DNA from: Acidobacteriaceae bacterium
Lineage (GTDB): Bacteria > Acidobacteriota > Terriglobia > Terriglobales > Acidobacteriaceae
Reading direction: 5' to 3'
Assembly: GCA_003165855.1 (NCBI GenBank)
Contig: PMXH01000397.1
Location: forward strand, 4,151 to 12,597
Length of the DNA stretch: 8,447 nt
A program made the translations under genes and the position numbers. A model generated the notes under the pieces. That model ran no database searches. It was not told the DNA's origin and was given only the letters and a program-made list of their open reading frames with translations. Of the stretch, positions 1-5,644 are shown in pieces; position 1 is the stretch's first letter, and each line of letters starts with the position of its first letter.

Positions 1-872
1 GAGCGCTCGACCAGCCAGGCCGCTGAAACCTTCTTGCGGGTTTCGAGCGCCGGATAGCTGGGCAAGGTTAGGCCGCGTGCGACGGCGCGCTGTTTGAGAT
101 CGTCGTGCTGCTCTGCGGAAAGCACAGGGTTCTTGAAGAACGAGCCCGCGCTTTGGCAATCGGCGTCTCCGGGGATGATGAGCATGCCTTTGAGCGCGCG
201 GATATGGCGTACGGCCTCGCGGGTTTCGGCCAGATCGGGCTGCGTTTCGCGCCCTTCGAAGTGGCGCTTGAGATCGGCATAGGCGATGCGTGGGCTGCCC
301 CCGGGTGTGAGCCCATAGGTGACGCGGAGAACGACGAAGCGTCCGCGCTCGCTGGTATTGAAGATGCTGGTCCGGTAGCCGAAGCCGCAGGCTTCACGGC
401 AGAGTTCGCGCACCTGTCCGTCTTTCAGATCCAGAACCTGCACCGAGACAATCGTCTCGGAAACTTCCTGACCGTAGGCGCCGACATTCTGCACGGGAGT
501 CCCGCCCACGCTGCCCGGGATGCCGCTCAGGCACTCGACGCCAGCGCAGCGGGCCATCACGGCGTGAGAAACAAATTTATCCCAGGATTCGCCGGCGCCC
601 ACGTCGAAGATAACCTTGCCATCTTCATCGTGTCCGCTATGCCGTTCAATGCCTTGAACCGCGATTTTCAATACGAGGCCCGGCCAACCCGCATCGGCGA
701 CCACCAGGTTGCTGCCGCCGCCCAGAGTGAAGAGAGGCAGCTCGCGCGAGCGCGCGAATGCAATTGCTTGCTGCAATTCAACGATACTGCTCACCTCGAC
801 GAAGAACTTTGCCGGGCCTCCGATCTTGAGGGTGGTAAGCGGCGCGAGCGGAATGTTTTCGAGCAGATGCAC
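1..872 (-). CDS. murB: UDP-N-acetylmuramate dehydrogenase (MurB, type I), 3'-truncated by the window edge
   Basis: MurB reduces UDP-N-acetylglucosamine-enolpyruvate to UDP-N-acetylmuramate with NADPH and FAD in the cytoplasm, the second committed step of peptidoglycan precursor synthesis. Reading the minus strand from 872 gives 290 uninterrupted residues that run off the left edge. Visible landmarks are the FAD-binding LGGGSNLV (about 50-57), SGIPGSVGG (116-124), GAYGQE (131-136), GYRTS with the expected catalytic-site Arg167, and GSFFKNP (243-249) with the proton-donor Ser244. The GYR-S-F block and overall spacing match the type I (E. coli-like, about 340-residue) subgroup, so roughly 50 C-terminal residues, including the final catalytic Glu, lie outside. 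The start is GTG at 870-872, preceded by GAGGA (879-883) with 6-base spacing. The ATG at 877-879 is out of frame. The SDR gene lies upstream in the same direction across a 133-base gap, so co-transcription is possible but not shown. Confidence 0.96.
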   Translation of the reverse strand, partial: MHLLENIPLAPLTTLKIGGPAKFFVEVSSIVELQQAIAFARSRELPLFTLGGGSNLVVADAGWPGLVLKIAVQGIERHSGHDEDGKVIFDVGAGESWDKFVSHAVMARCAGVECLSGIPGSVGGTPVQNVGAYGQEVSETIVSVQVLDLKDGQVRELCREACGFGYRTSIFNTSERGRFVVLRVTYGLTPGGSPRIAYADLKRHFEGRETQPDLAETREAVRHIRALKGMLIIPGDADCQSAGSFFKNPVLSAEQHDDLKQRAVARGLTLPSYPALETRKKVSAAWLVER

Positions 873-878
873 GAGTCA

Positions 879-883
879 TCCTC
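879..883 (-). promoter_or_regulatory. Ribosome binding site deciding the GTG start of murB
   Basis: On the minus strand GAGGA lies 6 bases before GTG (870-872). This supports the GTG as the start, because the nearby ATG is out of frame with the MurB motifs. Confidence 0.7.
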
Positions 884-1005
884 AATATTACACAGGACTG
901 GAGAGAGCACCCGTGCCCGATGGGAAACGTTTGGACACTCCTTCAATTCGGTTCGGGACGGAGCCTGGATGCTCCATGGTTGCGGCCCGTGACGGCGCGG
1001 AACTG

Positions 1006-1779
1006 TTACGTGGGCAGATCCACTCCCGAGAAGCGTTTGCAGGCCTCGAGTAGTTTCTCCTGCCGGTCCGCGTCACGGGCGGCAGGGTTTGGGGTGCGGG
1101 GCCGTAAGTGAAAGAAGTACTCTCCTGTGACCATCGCAGCCGGGTCGGTGCTGACCGCGAGCCAGACCTGAGTGCGGTGCCCCGCGTCCAGATCGTCCGG
1201 CGCCCCCGGACCTCCCATCTTGGTTGCCACCCAGCCGGGCTCGAGCGCATTGGAGAGAACGTCCGGCCAGCGGCGTGCGATCGCGAAGGCCAGAAGCACA
1301 TCATGCAGCTTGGTATCGGAGTAAGCCTGTTGTCCCTGCCAGGGGCGGTGCTCCCATGCGAGATCCTTCAGGCTGGCATCGCCGCCCTTATGGAGACCGG
1401 AGCTCAGGTAGACGAGGCGCTTCGGTCTTTGAATCAGCGCGGTAAGAATATACGGTGCAAGGATATTGACGGCAAATACATGAGGCAGGCCGTCTTCCGT
1501 CGCGATGCGTTGGGACTCCCTGTAGCCGATACCCGCGTTGTGGATCACGGCATCGAAGGAGCCGAGTGCGTTGACCTGTTTAGCCACGTTGCGGGTTTGC
1601 GCGATGCTGCTCAGATCGCCAATGACGACGGTTTCCGCTCCCGGAACGAGGGACAGCGCTTCCTGTCCTCGCGGCTGGTTACGAGCGTGCAGAACTACGC
1701 CATGCCCCTGCTCGAGGAGAAGTTGTGCGGCCATTCGGCCGAGTCCGTCGGAAGAACCTGTGATGAACACTCGCGCCAT
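1006..1779 (-). CDS. Short-chain dehydrogenase/reductase (SDR), NADP-type, 257 aa
   Basis: This is a cytoplasmic Rossmann-fold oxidoreductase of the classical SDR type; the substrate cannot be told from sequence. Landmarks in order are TGSSDGLG (7-14), the dinucleotide-binding glycine motif; HARN (31-34), whose Arg after the second beta-strand favours NADP(H); GDLSS (54-58); NAG (81-83); the structural Asn105 in AVNILAP; the catalytic Ser at 126/127 in YLSSG; and the YxxxK pair Tyr153 and Lys157 in YSDTK. PGWVATKMG follows at 181-189. All catalytic tetrad positions are present, so the enzyme should be active. Overall style resembles the retinol dehydrogenase/ketoreductase-like SDRs rather than FabG. 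The ATG at 1777-1779 has AGAGG (1789-1793) upstream with 9-base spacing and puts the glycine motif at the usual distance from the N-terminus. It is transcribed toward murB and divergently from the copper efflux cluster, with no visible functional link to the latter. Confidence 0.93.
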   Translation of the reverse strand: MARVFITGSSDGLGRMAAQLLLEQGHGVVLHARNQPRGQEALSLVPGAETVVIGDLSSIAQTRNVAKQVNALGSFDAVIHNAGIGYRESQRIATEDGLPHVFAVNILAPYILTALIQRPKRLVYLSSGLHKGGDASLKDLAWEHRPWQGQQAYSDTKLHDVLLAFAIARRWPDVLSNALEPGWVATKMGGPGAPDDLDAGHRTQVWLAVSTDPAAMVTGEYFFHLRPRTPNPAARDADRQEKLLEACKRFSGVDLPT

Positions 1780-1853
1780 TTAATCTTGCCTCTCTGTCTG
1801 CCGCGCCCCATGGCGGCCAGCCGACAACTCTATCCGGCAACTCTGGAGACGGT

Positions 1854-1859
1854 AGTATA
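1854..1859 (-). promoter_or_regulatory. Candidate -10 element for the SDR gene
   Basis: The minus strand reads TATACT here, five of six bases of the sigma-70 -10 consensus, and would give a leader of roughly 70 bases before the SDR start. No recognisable -35 hexamer lies 16-18 bases upstream, so this is a weak call. Confidence 0.25.
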
Positions 1860-1945
1860 AGGTAAGAAGACAATCCCGCTCCCACCGAGGCAGCGGAAAC
1901 TGAATGACCGGGTCGAAGTTATGGCCGGGGTGAGTGCGATAAGTA

Positions 1946-1965
1946 GCTGTGACGCGGGTCACAGC
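1946..1965. promoter_or_regulatory. Perfect inverted repeat matching a CRP/FNR-superfamily binding site
   Basis: GCTGTGAC, four bases (GCGG), then GTCACAGC: two perfectly complementary 8-base arms. The core is TGTGA-N6-TCACA (1948-1963), which is exactly the spacing and half-site of CRP-type operators. It lies in the divergent region, centred at 1955.5, 48.5 bases upstream of the ATG at 2004. It is therefore placed to control the copper efflux cluster, and possibly the SDR gene 170 bases away. Which regulator binds, and whether any does, is inference. The 4-base loop also permits a hairpin if transcribed. Confidence 0.55.
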
Positions 1966-1984
1966 CACGGAGGGCGGAGGCCCG

Positions 1985-1990
1985 TAGTAT
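1985..1990 (+). promoter_or_regulatory. Candidate -10 element for the copper efflux cluster
   Basis: TAGTAT matches four of six bases of TATAAT. A transcription start about 7 bases further on (near 1997) would put the centre of the CRP-like palindrome at about -41.5, the class II activator position, where no good -35 is needed. The leader before the ATG at 2004 would then be only about 7 bases, matching the absence of a clear Shine-Dalgarno sequence there. The hexamer match alone is weak. Confidence 0.3.
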
Positions 1991-2003
1991 CTTCAATAGA
2001 AGC

Positions 2004-2381
2004 ATGACGTGTCGGTGCAAACTCGTCGGTTGGGCGCTGGTAATGGTTGTGTTGGCAATGCCGTTGTCGGCGCTGGGTTCGTGCTGGTTGCAAGCGGCGG
2101 CCGGACATTGCACATCGCATTGCCCGATGATGGGCGGACATGCGCCTTCATTCAGCATTCAAGAAGCTCCCGCAGATGGCTCCTGCTGCCAAATCTCTGC
2201 TGCCAGACCGGTGCCCGCGCCAATGGCGCAGGTTCCAGGTGTCGGTGGCTATGCGGCTCCAACGCTCATTGCCTCGGTGTTGGATGTCCCAACCGGACCG
2301 GCAAAAGCCGAACCGCCCGATCCGCTTGCTCGGGCGTCGTGTCCCTCCCTCCAGTCCGTTTTCTGCACTTTCCTGATCTAG
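2004..2381 (+). CDS. Small exported Cys-rich protein, unknown family, putative periplasmic metal binder (125 aa)
   Basis: I do not recognise the family. The N-terminus is a plausible Sec signal: basic MTCRCK, a hydrophobic core (about 8-19) and a PLSALG cleavage-like region before residue 26. The exported part holds Cys27, a GHCTSHCPMM block with His35, Cys36, His39, Cys40, Met42 and Met43, then His46, a Cys61-Cys62 pair followed by QIS, and late Cys113 and Cys121. There are nine Cys in total, two of them in the signal. Closely spaced His, Cys and Met suggest soft-metal binding such as Cu(I) or Ag(I), or paired disulfides. The middle (about 66-110) is rich in Pro and Ala and probably unstructured. 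It is the first gene of the cluster, 93 bases before the CusC-like gene, and lies just downstream of the CRP-like palindrome. The start lacks a good Shine-Dalgarno; only AGAAG is nearby, so translation may be nearly leaderless. The function is inferred from composition and context only. Confidence 0.7.
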   Translation: MTCRCKLVGWALVMVVLAMPLSALGSCWLQAAAGHCTSHCPMMGGHAPSFSIQEAPADGSCCQISAARPVPAPMAQVPGVGGYAAPTLIASVLDVPTGPAKAEPPDPLARASCPSLQSVFCTFLI

Positions 2382-2405
2382 TCTGTCCTTTTTTGCTCAT
2401 CCCTT

Positions 2406-2423
2406 TTAGGCGTGATTGCCTAA
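2406..2423. repeat. Perfect inverted repeat TTAGGC-N6-GCCTAA, candidate operator
   Basis: The arms TTAGGC and GCCTAA are exact complements around a 6-base spacer (GTGATT). The element lies 24 bases after the stop of the Cys-rich gene and 51 bases before the CusC-like start. No T-run follows, so a Rho-independent terminator is unlikely. The TTAGG half-site is reminiscent of DtxR/MntR-type metal repressor boxes, but the spacing differs from the 19-base consensus I know. An operator, an mRNA hairpin separating the two genes, or chance all remain possible. Confidence 0.4.
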
Positions 2424-2474
2424 CATTTCGAACACGCATTTTTCAGCGTCGTCTGAGCAAGAGAGAACACCCTT

Positions 2475-3842
2475 ATGACCAGCAAAATAGTTGCTCTGCT
2501 TGCCTTTGGCTGTTTGTGGCCAGCCCTCGGTGTCTCACAACAGGTTCAGCTCCCGGTCACGCTTCAGGAGCCTGCGACCGGCACTGCACAAACCGCGGGA
2601 CCGTCGCCCGCTCCCGTCGAAGGCCATCTTCTCGCAGACCTCGTTCGCGAAGCTTTGCAAAAGAATCCGGCTGTTCAGGGTGCTCTGCATAGTGTGGAAG
2701 CGCAGCGGCGGCGCGTGCCGCAAGCGAAGGCGCTCCCCGACCCAAGTGTTGGCGTGAGTTGGATGGGCAACATTCGGCCGTTCTCTGTGCAAACCGGAGA
2801 CCCGTCAAGCTATCGCGGTGTCAACGCAATGCAAACCCTGCCTTACCCCGGCAAGCTGAAGCTGCGCGGCGAGATCGCTTCGAAAGAGGCCGATGCCGGA
2901 TCTTCGGACCTGGAAGCGGTTCGGCGGCGCGTAACCGTGGACGTGAAGGCGGCCTATTTCGAATACTGGTTCTATGACAAAGCGCTTCAGACCACGCTGA
3001 AGGACAAGGATTTGTTGACGAAGCTGTCCCAGATTGCCGAGGCCCGTTACCGCGTTGGCAAAGGCATTCAGCAGGACGTTCTTCGGTCGCAAGTTGAAAT
3101 TTCACTCCTGCTGCAGCGGATCACTGTGCTGCAACAGCAACGAGACACGTCCCAGGCGCGTTTGAACACGTTGCTGGCGCGCAGTCCAGAAGCGCCTCTC
3201 CCGCCAGCCGAAAATATCGAGCGGTCGCCTCTGAACTACTCGATCGAGGATTTGTACAGGCTGGCGCGGCAGAATGATCCCGGGCTCCACCGCGAGGAGC
3301 AGACGATTGAACGCAACCAACTCGCGGTAAACCTGGCGCAGAAGGATTACTACCCGGATCTAAGCGTCGGGTTCATGTATCAACAACGCCCGATGCTGCC
3401 CGATATGTATGGCATGACGTTCGCCATAAACATTCCGGTCTTCTACAAAAGCAAACAACGCGAGGAAGTCAGGCAGGCTACGGAAGAGCGGCTTTCCGCC
3501 GAGAGCGGCCGCGATAATCGGCAGAACGAACTGAATTTCGAACTGAAGCAGCAGTACCTGGCCGCAAAAGCCTCGGATGAACTTCTGCGCTTGTTCTCTC
3601 AGGGTGTGGTGCCGCAGTCATCGTTGGCATTGGAGTCTTCGATGTCCGCTTACCAGGTAGGCACAGTGGATTTCCTGAGCGTTCTGGGAAATTTTTCAAC
3701 CGTCCTCAATTACGAAATCGACTACTACCGCGAGCTGGCGAATTACCAAGCTTCGTTGGCGCGCATGGAGAGCATGGTGGGCGTGGACCTGACTTCGACG
3801 CCCGCGCAACCGGCCGACCAGCACCCGGCGAGAGGAGAGTAA
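2475..3842 (+). CDS. cusC: TolC-family outer-membrane efflux channel, CusC-like (455 aa)
   Basis: Predicted outer-membrane channel of the tripartite heavy-metal efflux complex, opening to the outside and docking with the CusB-like adaptor. Residues 1-19 form a signal peptide (hydrophobic ALLAFGCLWPALG) followed by a variable Pro/Gln-rich linker to about 48. Two outer-membrane efflux repeats follow. The first (about 52-240) has ALQKNPAV, QTLPYPGKLKLRGE and RYRVGKGIQQDVLRSQVE. The second (about 257-440) has YRLARQNDPGL, KDYYPDLSVGF, INIPVFYKSKQ and YQVGTVDFLSVL. These are hallmark positions of the TolC/CusC/CzcC group, and the length is normal. Met307, Met311 and Met314 cluster before the second strand region. 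Cys13 lies in the signal peptide, but the preceding residues do not make a good lipobox, so lipid anchoring as in E. coli CusC is not supported. A weak purine-rich RBS (AAGAGAGA, 2459-2466) precedes the ATG. The adaptor gene starts 4 bases after the stop. Confidence 0.93.
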   Translation: MTSKIVALLAFGCLWPALGVSQQVQLPVTLQEPATGTAQTAGPSPAPVEGHLLADLVREALQKNPAVQGALHSVEAQRRRVPQAKALPDPSVGVSWMGNIRPFSVQTGDPSSYRGVNAMQTLPYPGKLKLRGEIASKEADAGSSDLEAVRRRVTVDVKAAYFEYWFYDKALQTTLKDKDLLTKLSQIAEARYRVGKGIQQDVLRSQVEISLLLQRITVLQQQRDTSQARLNTLLARSPEAPLPPAENIERSPLNYSIEDLYRLARQNDPGLHREEQTIERNQLAVNLAQKDYYPDLSVGFMYQQRPMLPDMYGMTFAINIPVFYKSKQREEVRQATEERLSAESGRDNRQNELNFELKQQYLAAKASDELLRLFSQGVVPQSSLALESSMSAYQVGTVDFLSVLGNFSTVLNYEIDYYRELANYQASLARMESMVGVDLTSTPAQPADQHPARGE

Positions 3843-3846
3843 AACG

Positions 3847-5142
3847 ATGTTTCACAAAGTTCTCAGAATCTCAGCACTCGCGGCCGCAATTGTTTTGGCA
3901 GCCGCAGTCATTTTCAGCGGAAGGGTTTCAGCCCTCTTCCAGGGCTCGCACCCAGCTTCGCAAACGCACGCAACAGGAAGCGAACGCGAGGTTCTTTATT
4001 GGTATGACGCGATGAACCCGCAGCACCATTACAACCAGCCCGGAAAAGCGCCGGACGGCATGGACCTGGTGCCTCAGTACGCGGAAGACAGCTCGTCTCA
4101 GGGTACTGGTGCGACAACCGCAGCGGCGATGCCGGCTGGCACTGTCACCATCGCACCCGACAGGGAGCAAATGATCGGCGTGAGAACGGGGACAGTCGAG
4201 CGGGAGTCTCTGGTGCGAACCGTGCGCACAACTGGCCAGCTGACAAGCGATGAAACCAAGCTGGCGCATGTACACGTGAAGGTCAACGGCTACATCGACA
4301 AGGGATACGTTGATTACATCGGGCAACTGGTCAAGAAGGGCCAGCCGCTTTTCACGCTTTACAGTCCGGATCTTGTGGCGACTGAAGAGGAATACCTGAT
4401 TGCCAAGCGCGGCGCAAAGGAGATGGGCACATCGCAATTCCCGGACGTTGCCCAGGGATCGCAGTCGCTGCTGAGCTCCACTCGGGAACGGCTCAAACTG
4501 TGGGACATCAGCGACGAACAAATCAAGAAGCTCGATGAGACCGGTGAAGTCACGAAGACTCTGACCTTCTATTCGCCCGTCAGTGGCTTCGTGACCGACC
4601 GTAAGGCGTTTCCGCAAACCGCGGTAACTCCGGACATGGATCTGTATTCGATCACCGACCTGTCCACGATCTGGGTGGATGCGGATGTGTTCGAGTACGA
4701 AGTGCCGTTTGTGAAAGTGGGCCAGACGGCGGACATGCAACTGAGCTACTACGCTGGCAGGACCTACACGGGGAAAATCACCTATATTTACCCAACCGTC
4801 GATCCGGTGTCCCGCACGGTAAAGGTACGCATCGAGTTTCCGAACCCAAGATTCGACTTGAAGCCGCAGATGTTCGCTGACGTACAGTTAAAGATCAACT
4901 ACGGCAAGCAGATTGTGGTGCCGCAGGAAGCCGTGATGGATTCCGGGGACAAGCAGTACGTGTTTGTGGTTCATGAGGGCGGCGTGTTCGAACCACGGGT
5001 GATCCAGATGGGCGCGAAGCTTGAGGGCAAAGTGGTCGTGCTCTCTGGCCTGAACGCAGGGGAAACCATCGTGATCTCGGGGAATTTCCTGATTGATTCC
5101 GAAAGCCGCCTGAAGAGTGCGATGAGCGGGATGGAGCACTGA
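3847..5142 (+). CDS. cusB: CusB-type RND periplasmic adaptor with N-terminal metal-binding segment (431 aa)
   Basis: Membrane fusion protein linking the inner-membrane pump to the outer-membrane channel. In CusB systems it also receives Cu(I)/Ag(I) and passes it to the pump. Residues 8-23 are a hydrophobic signal/anchor. At 50-78 is a CusB-type heavy-metal-binding segment: LYWYDAMNPQHH, then QPGKAPDGMDLVPQYAED. Met56 and Met72 correspond to two of the three methionines that bind metal in E. coli CusB; the third appears missing. The barrel-sandwich/lipoyl halves are near 140-172 (VNGYIDKGYVDYIGQLVKKG) and 238-270 (FYSPVSGFV), flanking a helical region (about 173-236). A beta-barrel follows, with YPTVDPVSRTVKVRIE and LKPQMFADVQL (314-349), then a membrane-proximal domain to about 415. 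Length is normal for the family. AGAGGAG (3831-3837) overlaps the end of cusC and serves as RBS, implying translational coupling. The NosL-like gene begins 10 bases after the stop. Confidence 0.95.
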   Translation: MFHKVLRISALAAAIVLAAAVIFSGRVSALFQGSHPASQTHATGSEREVLYWYDAMNPQHHYNQPGKAPDGMDLVPQYAEDSSSQGTGATTAAAMPAGTVTIAPDREQMIGVRTGTVERESLVRTVRTTGQLTSDETKLAHVHVKVNGYIDKGYVDYIGQLVKKGQPLFTLYSPDLVATEEEYLIAKRGAKEMGTSQFPDVAQGSQSLLSSTRERLKLWDISDEQIKKLDETGEVTKTLTFYSPVSGFVTDRKAFPQTAVTPDMDLYSITDLSTIWVDADVFEYEVPFVKVGQTADMQLSYYAGRTYTGKITYIYPTVDPVSRTVKVRIEFPNPRFDLKPQMFADVQLKINYGKQIVVPQEAVMDSGDKQYVFVVHEGGVFEPRVIQMGAKLEGKVVVLSGLNAGETIVISGNFLIDSESRLKSAMSGMEH

Positions 5143-5146
5143 GGAG
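5141..5146 (+). promoter_or_regulatory. Ribosome binding site favouring ATG 5153 over ATG 5147
   Basis: GAGGAG directly abuts the ATG at 5147 (no spacing) but lies 6 bases before the in-frame ATG at 5153, the normal distance. It overlaps the stop codon of the adaptor gene, suggesting coupled translation. Confidence 0.65.
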
Positions 5147-5152
5147 ATGGGC

Positions 5153-5644
5153 ATGGCAAAAAGAGCATCGATCTATTCAGTAATCGTCCTGATCGTAGTG
5201 GCGGGCCTGTTCGCCGGAGAATATCTGCTGATGAGCCGCCGCGCGCAGACGGAATGCGGATTCTGCCGGCGTCACATTAATCCGAAAGCCCACGTTGTGG
5301 CTGAAGTCGGCGGCAGGCGGCGCAACGTCTGCTGCGCGCACTGTGCGGTGACGGAGGCGCGGCAAGAAAAGAAGCCTTTGCGGCTGATCGCAGTAACGGA
5401 CTATTCCACGGGAAAGATGGTAAGCCCGGATGGCGCGTGGTTTGTCGAGGATAGCCGCGTGATCGCCTGCGAACACGACATGTCCAAGATGGATGAATCC
5501 AAGCACGCGGAACAGTTGGAGTTTGACCGCTGCTCGCCCGGCACATTTGCGTTTAGCGACCGAAAAGCAGCGGAAGAGTTTGTGGCCGGGAACGGTGGCG
5601 TTTTGCGGAGTCTACCGGAAGTGCTGGCGGAGGCCCAGCAATGA
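5153..5644 (+). CDS. Membrane-anchored Cys/His/Met-rich NosL-like protein, putative copper-handling (163 aa)
   Basis: Residues 5-27 (start at 5153) form one hydrophobic segment, so the protein is probably tethered to the inner membrane with the rest in the periplasm. The soluble part opens with CGFC (35-38) and then an NVCCAHC block (Cys60, Cys61, Cys64). Next comes VTDYSTGKMVSPDGAWFV, then CEHDMSKMD (Cys106, His108, Met110, Met113), His118 and Cys127. It ends with FAFSDRKAAEEF and NGGVL. The D-x-x-T-G-K, A-W/Y-F-V and F-x-x-x-K-A-A-x-x-F order resembles the NosL/copper lipoprotein fold known from nitrous-oxide reductase maturation, but there is no lipobox and the metal motifs differ. The gene sits between adaptor and pump genes and its stop overlaps the pump start, so a role in delivering or sensing Cu(I) for the pump is a reasonable inference. 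The alternative start at 5147 would add two residues (MG). Confidence 0.8.
   Translation: MAKRASIYSVIVLIVVAGLFAGEYLLMSRRAQTECGFCRRHINPKAHVVAEVGGRRRNVCCAHCAVTEARQEKKPLRLIAVTDYSTGKMVSPDGAWFVEDSRVIACEHDMSKMDESKHAEQLEFDRCSPGTFAFSDRKAAEEFVAGNGGVLRSLPEVLAEAQQ
5629..5633 (+). promoter_or_regulatory. Ribosome binding site for the CusA-type pump gene
   Basis: GGAGG lies 7 bases before the ATG at 5641, inside the end of the upstream gene. The ATGA overlap (5641-5644) joins start and stop codons, the classic arrangement for coupled translation. Confidence 0.7.

Noticed and set aside
884..890. TAATAT on the minus strand just before murB, considered as a -10 element
   Set aside because: It lies immediately upstream of the Shine-Dalgarno, leaving almost no leader, and no -35 sequence is found at the right distance.
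960..975. GGAGC-N6-GCTCC hairpin in the gap between the SDR gene and murB, considered as a terminator
   Set aside because: The stem is only 5 bp and no T-run follows on either strand, so termination is not supported.
105..992. Long plus-strand open frame (295 codons) opposite murB
   Set aside because: It is antisense to a frame carrying every MurB motif. Its product has no recognisable domain, and GC-rich codon usage commonly leaves such shadow frames open.
2508..2516. Cys13 in the CusC-like signal peptide, considered as a lipobox
   Set aside because: The residues before it (Ala-Phe-Gly) do not fit the Leu-Ala/Ser-Gly/Ala pattern well, and the hydrophobic stretch continues beyond it to a better signal peptidase I site.
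2009..2692. Plus-strand open frame (227 codons) overlapping the Cys-rich gene and the start of cusC
   Set aside because: It overlaps two better-supported genes in other frames. Its product is Arg/Ser/Cys-rich without a domain, and it would run deep into the CusC signal and first repeat.
3928..4740. Minus-strand open frame (270 codons) opposite cusB
   Set aside because: It is a His/Arg/Leu-rich shadow of the adaptor gene with no domain, no plausible RBS context and a fully supported gene on the other strand.
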